From JBBQER01 sp038320885 (GTDB lineage Bacteria > Actinomycetota > Acidimicrobiia > IMCC26256 > PALSA-610), in assembly GCA_038320885.1 (NCBI GenBank), contig JBBQER010000060.1, positions 1 to 25,311 of the forward strand: a stretch of 25,311 nucleotides of DNA. Direction: 5' to 3'. The translations under genes were made by a program, and so were the position numbers. Below are positions 14,903 to 22,833 of this stretch, piece by piece. Under the pieces are notes generated by a model. The model was not told where the DNA came from and did no database searches. It worked only from the letters and a program-made list of their open reading frames with translations. The first letter of the stretch is position 1. The number at the start of each line of letters is the position of its first letter.

Positions 14903-14917
14903 TAGGCTTTTGCTGTG
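14903..14917 (+). promoter_or_regulatory. Leaderless promoter of the small membrane-protein gene
   Basis: TAGGCT at 14903-14908, 6 bases, then GTG 14915; no Shine-Dalgarno. This supports the short gene as real. Confidence 0.5.
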
Positions 14918-15118
14918 ACGTGGACGTTCGCTCTCGTGGTCGCCGCACTCGGCACCGGGTGGTTGGCCGCGCTGGTCGCACGCTTGCGTCGGGAGATCCC
15001 ACCGACCGAGGCCGCACTCGACCGACTCGGGCGCGAGTTGCGCCCCGCATTGATCGAATTGCGCACGCAGAGCGCGCGCACCGGCCGGGACACGGCACGA
15101 CTCCAGCGCGGCATGTAG
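14915..15118 (+). CDS. Small single-pass membrane protein
   Basis: A 67-residue protein with an N-terminal membrane helix (about residues 4-22, WTFALVVAALGTGWLAALVA) and a charged amphipathic C-terminal part, LDRLGRELRPALIELRTQSARTGRDTARLQ. The shape is that of a membrane-anchored coiled-coil segment. No family is recognised. The presumed leaderless promoter and its position 37 bases before tatA suggest a real gene and possibly a link to Tat, which is inference only. Confidence 0.55.
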   Translation: MTWTFALVVAALGTGWLAALVARLRREIPPTEAALDRLGRELRPALIELRTQSARTGRDTARLQRGM

Positions 15119-15155
15119 TCCGCATTACCCTCGGGCTCCGAACTCGTATCGGACC

Positions 15156-15575
15156 ATGAGCGTCGGACCTGCCGAAATACTCATCATCTTGGTCGTGGCT
15201 CTGCTCGTCTTCGGGCCGCAGCGCCTCCCGGAGGTCGGCCGCCAGGTCGGTTCCGCGCTGCGCGAGCTGCGCAAGATGCAGGACACCGTCCGGGGCGAGC
15301 TCGACATGGTGCTGCATCCCGAACACGGCACCAAGTCGAGCTCCGCATCCGCGCTCGAGCCCGACGACCACCTCGTGGTCGATGCCGGTGTCACGGGCAA
15401 CGCCGACGAGAACCCGACCGGCGACAACGCCTCCGACGAGCCTCACGGTTCGGCCGGCGATTCCGCCCCCGGCGTCACCGATACCGGCGACGTGACCTCG
15501 ATCGCGGTCGAATCGGCCGATGATCAGGGCGTCCACGAGCGCGGCTTCTCCGGCCCCTCCGACTCGTTCATCTGA
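15156..15575 (+). CDS. tatA: Twin-arginine translocase subunit TatA/TatB
   Basis: Part of the Tat pathway that exports folded proteins. The 139-residue protein has the family layout: a short periplasmic N terminus, one membrane helix (about 5-18), the Phe19-Gly20 hinge, an amphipathic helix (about 22-48, RLPEVGRQVGSALRELRKM) and a long acidic, Ser/Gly/Asp-rich disordered tail. The hinge context FGPQRLPEVG is closer to TatB than to TatA, so it may play the TatB part or both; no second TatA-like gene is in the window. A TACCCT hexamer (15126-15131) could be its -10 box. It is 14 bases ahead of tatC. Confidence 0.9.
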   Translation: MSVGPAEILIILVVALLVFGPQRLPEVGRQVGSALRELRKMQDTVRGELDMVLHPEHGTKSSSASALEPDDHLVVDAGVTGNADENPTGDNASDEPHGSAGDSAPGVTDTGDVTSIAVESADDQGVHERGFSGPSDSFI

Positions 15576-15589
15576 CCGGGCGACGCGCC

Positions 15590-16357
15590 GTGCCGACCTT
15601 GCGCCGAAGAAACCGGAACCGCGCGCCCGCGGGGACGATGCCGCTGATGGAGCACCTCATCGAGCTCCGCAAGCGCCTGCTCATCTCGTTCGGGGCGATC
15701 GTGTTCTGCGGGATCTTCGTGTTCATCTTCTACAACACGGTCCTCAACTTTCTCTCGGGGCCGTACGAGCACGTCACGCGGAACAGCCAGGGCTGCGGGA
15801 AGAGCGGCTGCAAGCTGATCGTCACCGACCCGCTCGCACCCCTGCTGGTCCGGCTCAAGATCGCCGGCTACGGAGGGCTCGCCCTCTCGGTACCGATCGT
15901 GATGTTCCAGATCTGGCGGTTCATCGTCCCCGGCCTCCACCCGAAGGAGCGCCGGTACGCAGTGGGATTCGTCGTCGGGTCGGTCGTGCTGTTCGTCCTC
16001 GGCTGCTTCGTCGCCTGGTTCACGGTCGAGAAGGCGCTCGACTTCCTCCTCGGGATCGGCGGGCCCGAGTTGCGGCCCCTGATCGACGCCAACAAGTACC
16101 TGACGCTCGTGATGCTGATGTTCGCGGCGTTCGGCTTCGCGTTCGAATTCCCGCTCCTCCTGATCTTCTTGCTGCTGGTCGGAGCGGTGACCACGGCTCA
16201 GCTGCGCCACGTGCGGCGCTTCGCCGCCGTCGGTATCACGACCTTCGCCGCGATCATCACTCCCAGCCAGGATCCCTTCTCCCTATTGTTCATGGCCGTT
16301 CCTCTGTACATCTTCTACGAGGCCTCGATCCTGATCGGGCGGTTGATGAAACGATGA
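15590..16357 (+). CDS. tatC: Twin-arginine translocase subunit TatC
   Basis: The polytopic receptor that recognises twin-arginine signal peptides. The 255-residue protein has six predicted membrane helices. The cytoplasmic N-terminal MPLMEHLIELRKRL (residues 17-30) contains the conserved HLxELRxRL signal-binding motif, and RFIVPGLHPKERR is the conserved loop after helix 2. The first extracytoplasmic loop has two cysteines (GCGKSGC) that could form a disulfide, a detail I do not recall as typical. GTG 15590 gives an arginine-rich start. The stop overlaps the next gene (ATGA, 16354-16357). Confidence 0.96.
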   Translation: MPTLRRRNRNRAPAGTMPLMEHLIELRKRLLISFGAIVFCGIFVFIFYNTVLNFLSGPYEHVTRNSQGCGKSGCKLIVTDPLAPLLVRLKIAGYGGLALSVPIVMFQIWRFIVPGLHPKERRYAVGFVVGSVVLFVLGCFVAWFTVEKALDFLLGIGGPELRPLIDANKYLTLVMLMFAAFGFAFEFPLLLIFLLLVGAVTTAQLRHVRRFAAVGITTFAAIITPSQDPFSLLFMAVPLYIFYEASILIGRLMKR

Positions 16358-16893
16358 GCCCTGCACGCAGCCGGCGCACGCCGGTCCCGCACCGCCGGAG
16401 CCGGGCCGACATCGTCCGGGCCGCGGCCGTGGCCGGCGGCATCGTCATTGTCACCGCCCTGCTGATCTGGCTGATGCGCCCGGGACCGCCGGGGACTCGG
16501 GGCACCGGCGGGTTGATGAACCGTCAGCCGCGATCGAGCGCAGTCGTGATCGTCGCGCTGCTGGTCGGGGGCGGCGTGACGTTGTTGGTGCTGCGCAGCC
16601 GTCGCGCCCGCGGGCGCGAGAAGGTCGTCTTGCCGATCGCGCTGGGGGTGGTGCTCGTCGCGGCCATCGGCGCCGGCTTCGCCTGGCCCGGCGGCCTGCT
16701 GCGTCACGATGTCGCGCCGCCGAAGCCGATCCCCACGCCGAGCACGCAGCCTCCGAGCATCACCGCCGCCACCGGCGCGAGCAGCACCACCGGAGCAACG
16801 GGCGCGAGCAGCACCACGGGTGCACCCGGCGCGACCGGTGCCCCGGCGACCACGACACCGACCCCGAGCGTCGCCACGACCACGGGCCCGTGA
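16354..16893 (+). CDS. Three-helix membrane protein with Thr/Ser/Pro/Gly-rich tail
   Basis: A 179-residue protein of unknown function. It has an Arg-rich N terminus, membrane helices at about 22-41, 62-80 and 91-110, and a 60-residue low-complexity tail (from about 120) of Thr, Ser, Ala, Gly and Pro that includes an imperfect repeat TGASSTTGA (DNA about 16770-16820). If the N terminus is cytoplasmic, as its Arg residues suggest, the tail is outside and could be a glycosylated, mucin-like stalk. It is locked between tatC (ATGA overlap) and the helicase (GTGA overlap), so it is co-translated with both. Confidence 0.7.
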   Translation: MSPARSRRTPVPHRRSRADIVRAAAVAGGIVIVTALLIWLMRPGPPGTRGTGGLMNRQPRSSAVVIVALLVGGGVTLLVLRSRRARGREKVVLPIALGVVLVAAIGAGFAWPGGLLRHDVAPPKPIPTPSTQPPSITAATGASSTTGATGASSTTGAPGATGAPATTTPTPSVATTTGP

Positions 16894-19559
16894 CCGGCAG
16901 CGCTCGGCTGCGCAACCGCTTCGAGTCGGAGCATCCGTTCCCGCTCGACCCGTTCCAGCGCCGCGCGCTCGATGCGCTGGATGCCGGACGGTCGGTGCTC
17001 GTCGCGGCGCCCACCGGATCCGGCAAGACGCTCGTCGCCGAGTACGCGATCGCGGCCGCACTCGAGTCGGGAGGCAAGACCTTCTACACCACGCCGCTGA
17101 AGGCGCTGTCGAACCAGAAGTTCGGCGACTTCGTGCGCATCCACGGTGCGGCCAACGTCGGCCTGCTCACCGGCGACAACGCGATCAACGGCGATGCGCC
17201 GATCGTGGTCATGACGACCGAAGTCCTGCGCAACATGATCTATGCCCGCTCGCCCGCACTCGAAGGATTGCGTTTCGCGGTGCTCGACGAGGTGCACTAC
17301 CTCCAGGACGCAACACGCGGCGCGGTGTGGGAAGAGGTCATCATCCACCTGCCGCCCCACATCGCGATCGTCGCGTTGTCCGCGACCGTCTCGAATGCCG
17401 AGGAGGTCGCGGCCTGGATGCAGACGGTCCGCGGCGAGACCGAGGCCATCATCGAGGAGCGACGCCCCGTCGAGCTCCAGCACCTCTACCTGGTCGGCGA
17501 GCGCGGCGCCGAGGCTTTGCATCTCCTGCCCACCTTCGTCGAGGACGCCGGGGAGCTGCGACCGAACCCGGTGATCGCGCGTCTCGAGGGCCGCGGGCCT
17601 GCCCGCGCGAACCGGGCCCGCCGGCCGCGCTTGCGCAAGCCGTGGCGCACGGAGGTGGTGGAGCGGCTCGCCGACGAGCAGATGCTGCCCGCGATCGTCT
17701 TCGTGTTCTCACGCGCCGGTTGCGACCAGGCGGTCGAGCAATGCCTCGCGGGCGGTGTGCGGCTGACGAATTCCACCGACCGCGTCGCACTCCGGCGCAT
17801 CGCCGACGCCCACCTCGAGAACCTCGCCGACGACGACCTCGAGGTGTTGGGCTACGACTCGTGGATCGCCGGCCTGGAGGCGGGCGTGGCCGCGCACCAC
17901 GCGGGGATGGTCCCGCCGATGAAGGAAGCGGTCGAGGAAGCCTTCACCGCGGGCCTGCTCAAGGTCGTGTTCGCGACGGAGACGCTGTCCCTCGGCATCA
18001 ACATGCCCGCGCGCTCGGTGGTCGTCGAGAAACTGTCGAAGTTCACCGGTGAACACCACGAGTTGCTGACACCGGGCGAGTACACCCAGCTCGCCGGGCG
18101 CGCGGGCCGGCGCGGTATCGACGACGTCGGCTACGCCGTCGTGCTCTGGGACCCGTTCGTCGGGTTCGACCAGGTCGCCGGTTTGGCCTCGCGCCGTACC
18201 TATGCGCTCACCTCGTCCTTCCGGGCCACCTACAACATGGCGGCCAACCTCGTGCAGCGCTATCCGCGCGAGGAAGCGCGCCGGCTCCTCGACCTGTCCT
18301 TCGCGCAGTATCACGCCGACCGCGATGCGGTCGCGCTCACGAGGCAGCTGGAAAAGACCCGCGAGCAGCTGGACCGGGCACGCGACGCGGCCCGGGTTCC
18401 GAACGGCGACATCGAGGAGTACCGCGCGTTGCTCGCGTCCCGAGACGAGGCGCGGCGGGCGGCTCACGCGGTCCAGGACAGCCGCCTCGACAAGCTCCGA
18501 CCCGGCGACGTCGTCATGGCCCCTCGCCGCGGCGGGCGGGCGGTGGTCCTGAAGCAAGAGCGCGGTCGCTCGGGCAATCGCGTGCTCGCCCTCACCCAGC
18601 AGCGCACGACGGTGCGCCTGACCACCGACGACTTCCCGGGCCCCATCCGCCGGGTCGCGACTATCGAGCTGCCTCGCCCGTTCGCACCCCGGAGCCCGGC
18701 ATTCCAACGGGCGACGGTCGCACTGCTCCGGCGTCTGCCCGATCGCGACGATGCGAGCGCGGACGATCCGGACGCACTCGTCCGGGATGTCGAAGCCCGC
18801 ATGCGCGCCCACCCGCTGCACGGCGTCAGCGGCACCGACGTCGCGCTCCGTGGCGCGTGGCAGGCCGACCGGATCGCCCGCGATGTCGCCCGGTTGGAGC
18901 GGCGCATCGCGGGCAAGACCGAGACGCTGGCCGGCCAGTTCGATCGCGTGCTCGCGGTGCTCGAGTCGTGGGGCTACGTGCGCGGATGGGAGTTGCTCCC
19001 GAGCGGCAGCCTCCTTGCCCGTCTCAACACCGAGTGCGATTTGGTCGTCGCCGAAGCGCTGCGCGCCGGCTTGGTCGACGGACTCGACGCGGCCGAGATC
19101 ACCACCGTCGTGTCGTGCTTCGTGTACCAGCGCCGGGGACCCGACGGCGACGAGCCGATGCCCCCGCGCCGGTGGCCGACGCCGCTCGTCAAGCAACGCG
19201 TCCGGGACATCGAGCGCATCGCGCGTGACCTCAATCTGACCGAACGCGACCAGCGGCTCCGCGAGACCCGGCGTCCCGATCCCGGCTTCGCGGCCGCGAT
19301 GTATGCATGGGCGCGTGGTGACGAGCTCACCGACATCCTCGAGGACGAGGAGATGACCGGCGGCGACTTCGTCCGCAACGTCAAGCAGGTGATCGACCTG
19401 CTGCGCCAGATCGCCGACGTCGCCCCGAGTGCCGAGACCTCGGCGACGGCACGGGACGGCGCCGACGTGTGCCGGCGGGGCGTCGTGGCCGCTTCGAGCA
19501 TGGTCACGGTGCCCGACCCGCCGTCGTCCGACACCCCTGACCCCGACCGCGGGCAATGA
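16890..19559 (+). CDS. helY: HelY/Mtr4-like DExH-box helicase
   Basis: An 889-residue superfamily 2 helicase of the Ski2/Mtr4 class, probably acting on RNA. N-terminal motor: Q-like FPLDPFQRRAL, Walker A APTGSGKT (Lys46), TTPLKALSNQK, Walker B VLDEVHYL (D133-E-V-H136) and SAT in ALSATVSN. Second RecA domain: FVFSRAGCDQA, AAHHAGM, TETLSLGINMPARSVV and QLAGRAGRRG (400-409). A winged-helix/arch region and a C-terminal helical bundle follow (to about 850), then a disordered tail. Mycobacterium has helY directly after tatC; here the order is kept with one membrane-protein gene between. The GTG start overlaps the upstream stop. Confidence 0.94.
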   Translation: MTGSARLRNRFESEHPFPLDPFQRRALDALDAGRSVLVAAPTGSGKTLVAEYAIAAALESGGKTFYTTPLKALSNQKFGDFVRIHGAANVGLLTGDNAINGDAPIVVMTTEVLRNMIYARSPALEGLRFAVLDEVHYLQDATRGAVWEEVIIHLPPHIAIVALSATVSNAEEVAAWMQTVRGETEAIIEERRPVELQHLYLVGERGAEALHLLPTFVEDAGELRPNPVIARLEGRGPARANRARRPRLRKPWRTEVVERLADEQMLPAIVFVFSRAGCDQAVEQCLAGGVRLTNSTDRVALRRIADAHLENLADDDLEVLGYDSWIAGLEAGVAAHHAGMVPPMKEAVEEAFTAGLLKVVFATETLSLGINMPARSVVVEKLSKFTGEHHELLTPGEYTQLAGRAGRRGIDDVGYAVVLWDPFVGFDQVAGLASRRTYALTSSFRATYNMAANLVQRYPREEARRLLDLSFAQYHADRDAVALTRQLEKTREQLDRARDAARVPNGDIEEYRALLASRDEARRAAHAVQDSRLDKLRPGDVVMAPRRGGRAVVLKQERGRSGNRVLALTQQRTTVRLTTDDFPGPIRRVATIELPRPFAPRSPAFQRATVALLRRLPDRDDASADDPDALVRDVEARMRAHPLHGVSGTDVALRGAWQADRIARDVARLERRIAGKTETLAGQFDRVLAVLESWGYVRGWELLPSGSLLARLNTECDLVVAEALRAGLVDGLDAAEITTVVSCFVYQRRGPDGDEPMPPRRWPTPLVKQRVRDIERIARDLNLTERDQRLRETRRPDPGFAAAMYAWARGDELTDILEDEEMTGGDFVRNVKQVIDLLRQIADVAPSAETSATARDGADVCRRGVVAASSMVTVPDPPSSDTPDPDRGQ

Positions 19560-20206
19560 TCCGGCCCGGCGAAGAGTGGGGGGGCCGGGCCGAAGCGCCG
19601 GCCGACGTCGAGGTCGAAGGGGACGACGCCGCGCTCGCGAATGCGTTCGGCGCCGCCCCGGGCGCGCTCATCAAATTCATCCCGAACTCGACGAGCGACC
19701 TCGCACGCGCCGTCGGGCTCGGACGCGGGGAAGCGCGCGAGCACGCGCTCCCGCTCGATGTGCTCGAGCTCGGAGACGGCACCCTGGCCGTGAACATGTG
19801 CATCTTCGGCACCCCGCCTGACCGCTTGCGCCGCTCGAGCCCTCCGCTCGAGCTCGAGATCCAGCTCAACGGCCGTCGCTGGTTCGCCGGCAGCGCCACC
19901 ACCGTGGTGATCGCGATCGGCCAGTTCCTCCGGGGGCTCGATGTCGTGCCGCGCGGCCACCCGGGCGACGGCAAGGCCGAGATCCAGGTCTACGAGCTCG
20001 CAAAGGGGGAGCGGCGCCAGATGCGCGCCCGCCTGCCCACCGGCGGTCATGTACCGCATCCCCGAATTCACCAGCGCGGCGCGGCCGTGATCGGCCTCCG
20101 CGCCCGGCCCGCTGCACCCTGCGAGGTCGACGGCGTGGCCCGCCGGGAGGTTACGACCGAGATCACGATCCGGGTGCTCCCGGGGGCATATCGCCTCCTG
20201 ATCTGA
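19556..20206 (+). CDS. Diacylglycerol-kinase-like protein lacking the catalytic half
   Basis: A 216-residue protein whose sequence resembles the C-terminal domain of YegS/DAG-kinase-type lipid kinases. Supporting parts are GALIKFIPNSTSDLARAVGL (like the IPxGTxNDxAR segment), LELEIQLNGRRWFAGSATTVVIAIGQ, HPGDGKAEIQVYEL and CEVDGVARREVTTEITIRVLPGAYRLLI (the EVDGE... pG strand at the end). The N-terminal nucleotide-binding region with GGDGT is missing, and the IPxGTGND site reads IPNSTSD. It is therefore unlikely to be an active kinase by itself and may bind lipid or another partner. ATG 19556 overlaps the helicase stop (ATGA), so co-translation is expected. The fold assignment is by eye. Confidence 0.6.
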   Translation: MIRPGEEWGGRAEAPADVEVEGDDAALANAFGAAPGALIKFIPNSTSDLARAVGLGRGEAREHALPLDVLELGDGTLAVNMCIFGTPPDRLRRSSPPLELEIQLNGRRWFAGSATTVVIAIGQFLRGLDVVPRGHPGDGKAEIQVYELAKGERRQMRARLPTGGHVPHPRIHQRGAAVIGLRARPAAPCEVDGVARREVTTEITIRVLPGAYRLLI

Positions 20207-20241
20207 GCCCGGAGGTCCTCTGCGAAGCGGGAGACCACCGG

Positions 20242-20256
20242 TACAGTTCGTCGTCC

Positions 20257-20259
<3 letters not shown>
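20242..20259 (+). promoter_or_regulatory. Possible promoter of the ThyX-like gene
   Basis: TACAGT at 20242-20247 lies 9 bases before ATG 20257 with no Shine-Dalgarno, the same spacing as at prcB. Confidence 0.4.
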
Positions 20260-21858
<1,599 letters not shown>

Positions 21859-21911
21859 CGCGCCGAACCAGTGCAACTTCCGCGCGATTACCCGAACTGC
21901 GCGCTTTTATA

Positions 21912-21938
21912 ACGAAAGTTTTCGTCGAAGAATCTTCG
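21912..21938. promoter_or_regulatory. Two adjacent short palindromes, candidate operator
   Basis: ACGAAAgtTTTCGT (21912-21925) is immediately followed by CGAAGAaTCTTCG (21926-21938). Both are near-perfect dyads with 1-2 base centres, too tight for RNA hairpins, so DNA-binding dimers are more likely than a terminator. They lie 54 bases after the ThyX-like stop in an AT-rich patch that starts with CTTTTATAACG. Confidence 0.4.
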
Positions 21939-22094
21939 CGCCGTTGACCTGCGCCGACGCGCGTCGGTGCTGGTCATCGCGTTCCGGTTCCGTTTGACAG
22001 CAGTGCCCTTGCTGAGGCGTACTACTCGACGCCCCACTCGCATCGGGTCGCAGCGATACCGGTGACCGTGCGGGGGGCGGGGCGAAATCAAGGG

Positions 22095-22212
22095 GTTCGG
22101 CGGACGTCCAGGAGCATCGGTAGAGAACGCTGCGATAACCCGTCTGCCGCGTGCAGTTCGGGCCACCCAGCGGCCCCACGGATCTCCTGGACCCGTCCGC
22201 ACCGAACGGGTC
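22095..22212 (+). ncRNA. Candidate structured leader RNA with two exclusive folds
   Basis: A long-range stem can form: 22107-22114 with 22184-22191 (8 pairs, TCCAGGAG/CTCCTGGA), 22100-22106 with 22194-22200 (7 pairs, GCGGACG/CGTCCGC) and 22095-22099 with 22203-22207 (5 pairs), separated by 2-base bulges. Its loop contains a 5-pair hairpin GGGCC/GGCCC (22160-22176). The 3' arm can instead form a local 7-pair hairpin GACCCGT/ACGGGTC (22190-22212). The two folds exclude each other, as in attenuators and riboswitches. There is no T-tract after the local hairpin and transcription of this strand is not shown. Confidence 0.35.
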
Positions 22213-22233
22213 AGCAGCACCCGTAGCCGGCGT

Positions 22234-22239
22234 TATACT
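22234..22239 (+). promoter_or_regulatory. Consensus-like -10 box upstream of the DUF4193-lnt genes
   Basis: TATACT is the closest match to a sigma-70-type -10 hexamer in the window. No -35 box is evident 16-18 bases upstream. It would give a leader of about 117 bases before ATG 22363. Confidence 0.5.
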
Positions 22240-22279
22240 CCGCGCCCCCGGTCGGGCCGTGGACACGAATCGTCCCGCC

Positions 22280-22302
22280 GGAAGCATTGTCGGGAAGCAT
22301 TG
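22280..22302 (+). repeat. Tandem 10-base direct repeat in the DUF4193 leader
   Basis: GGAAGCATTG occurs at 22280-22289 and 22293-22302, a 13-base period, between the TATACT box and the DUF4193-like gene. It could be a paired binding site or slippage product. Confidence 0.5.
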
Positions 22303-22362
22303 CGAGGGTTCTGGTGTTGAGGCCGCCGCGATGTTCATTCTCCCACGAGGGCGCCCAGCACT

Positions 22363-22833
22363 ATGAGCGATGACGAGTTCGAAGACGAACCCGAGCTCGA
22401 CGAGGAAGACCTCGACGAGGAAGTAGTAATCGAAGAGGAGTTCGATGATGACGCGCTCCTCGAGGACGACGACGAGGTTGTGGACCCATTGGTAGACGTC
22501 GAAGGCGTCGTCATTCCGCCGGTCGTGGGTCTCGTGCCCGTGCCGGCCGAGCCGGTAGTCGAGGAAGAGGAAGACGACGATGTCGTCGACCTCGACGAGG
22601 AGCTCCACCCCGACGACGTCGAGGAGGCGCTCGACGTGGTGCTGCGCGAGCGCACCGTCGCCGCCGGGCTCGAAGGTGAGGACGACGACGACGAGCCCGA
22701 CGAGCCGGGCGAGGGCGGCACCAAGATCGTCCCCCGCCGCGAGAACGAGTTCCTCTGTCGGAGTTGCTTTCTCGTGCTCCCTCGGCACCAGCTCGCTGAC
22801 GAGAAACGCATGATCTGCCGCGACTGCGCGTGA
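22363..22833 (+). CDS. Highly acidic DUF4193-like zinc-ribbon protein
   Basis: A 156-residue protein. The first about 125 residues are dominated by Asp and Glu with Val and Pro spacers and are probably disordered. The C-terminal 30 residues form a compact zinc-binding motif FLCRSCFLVLPRHQLADEKRMICRDCA with C132, C135, C152 and C155. The LCRSCFLV...QLAD...ICRDC pattern matches the actinobacterial DUF4193 family as I recall it; its function is unknown, though such acidic zinc proteins may bind RNA polymerase or mimic nucleic acid (inference). It is preceded by the structured region and a TATACT box. It overlaps lnt by 4 bases (GTGA). Confidence 0.75.
   Translation: MSDDEFEDEPELDEEDLDEEVVIEEEFDDDALLEDDDEVVDPLVDVEGVVIPPVVGLVPVPAEPVVEEEEDDDVVDLDEELHPDDVEEALDVVLRERTVAAGLEGEDDDDEPDEPGEGGTKIVPRRENEFLCRSCFLVLPRHQLADEKRMICRDCA

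Larger units (their letters stand above)
21859..22362. other. Gene-free structured intergenic region
   Basis: A 504-base stretch without a convincing gene. In order it holds twin palindromes (21912-21938), a TTGACA box (21994-21999) with no good -10 at standard spacing (CGTACT 18 bases on is poor), a small GGCGT/ACGCC hairpin (22016-22033), a G-rich run near 22071-22082, a long-range stem with an alternative hairpin (22095-22212), TATACT (22234-22239), and a 10-base direct repeat (22280-22302). I looked for tRNA, tmRNA, RNase P and SRP RNA signatures and saw none. Confidence 0.6.

Noticed and set aside
17709..19556. 615-codon minus-strand open frame
   Set aside because: It lies wholly antisense to the helicase, whose motifs are unmistakable; GC-rich codon bias keeps the opposite frame open.
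22094..22212. Known housekeeping RNA (SRP RNA, tmRNA, RNase P, tRNA)
   Set aside because: None of the conserved sequence blocks of these RNAs, nor a T-loop GGTTCRANNCC, is present.
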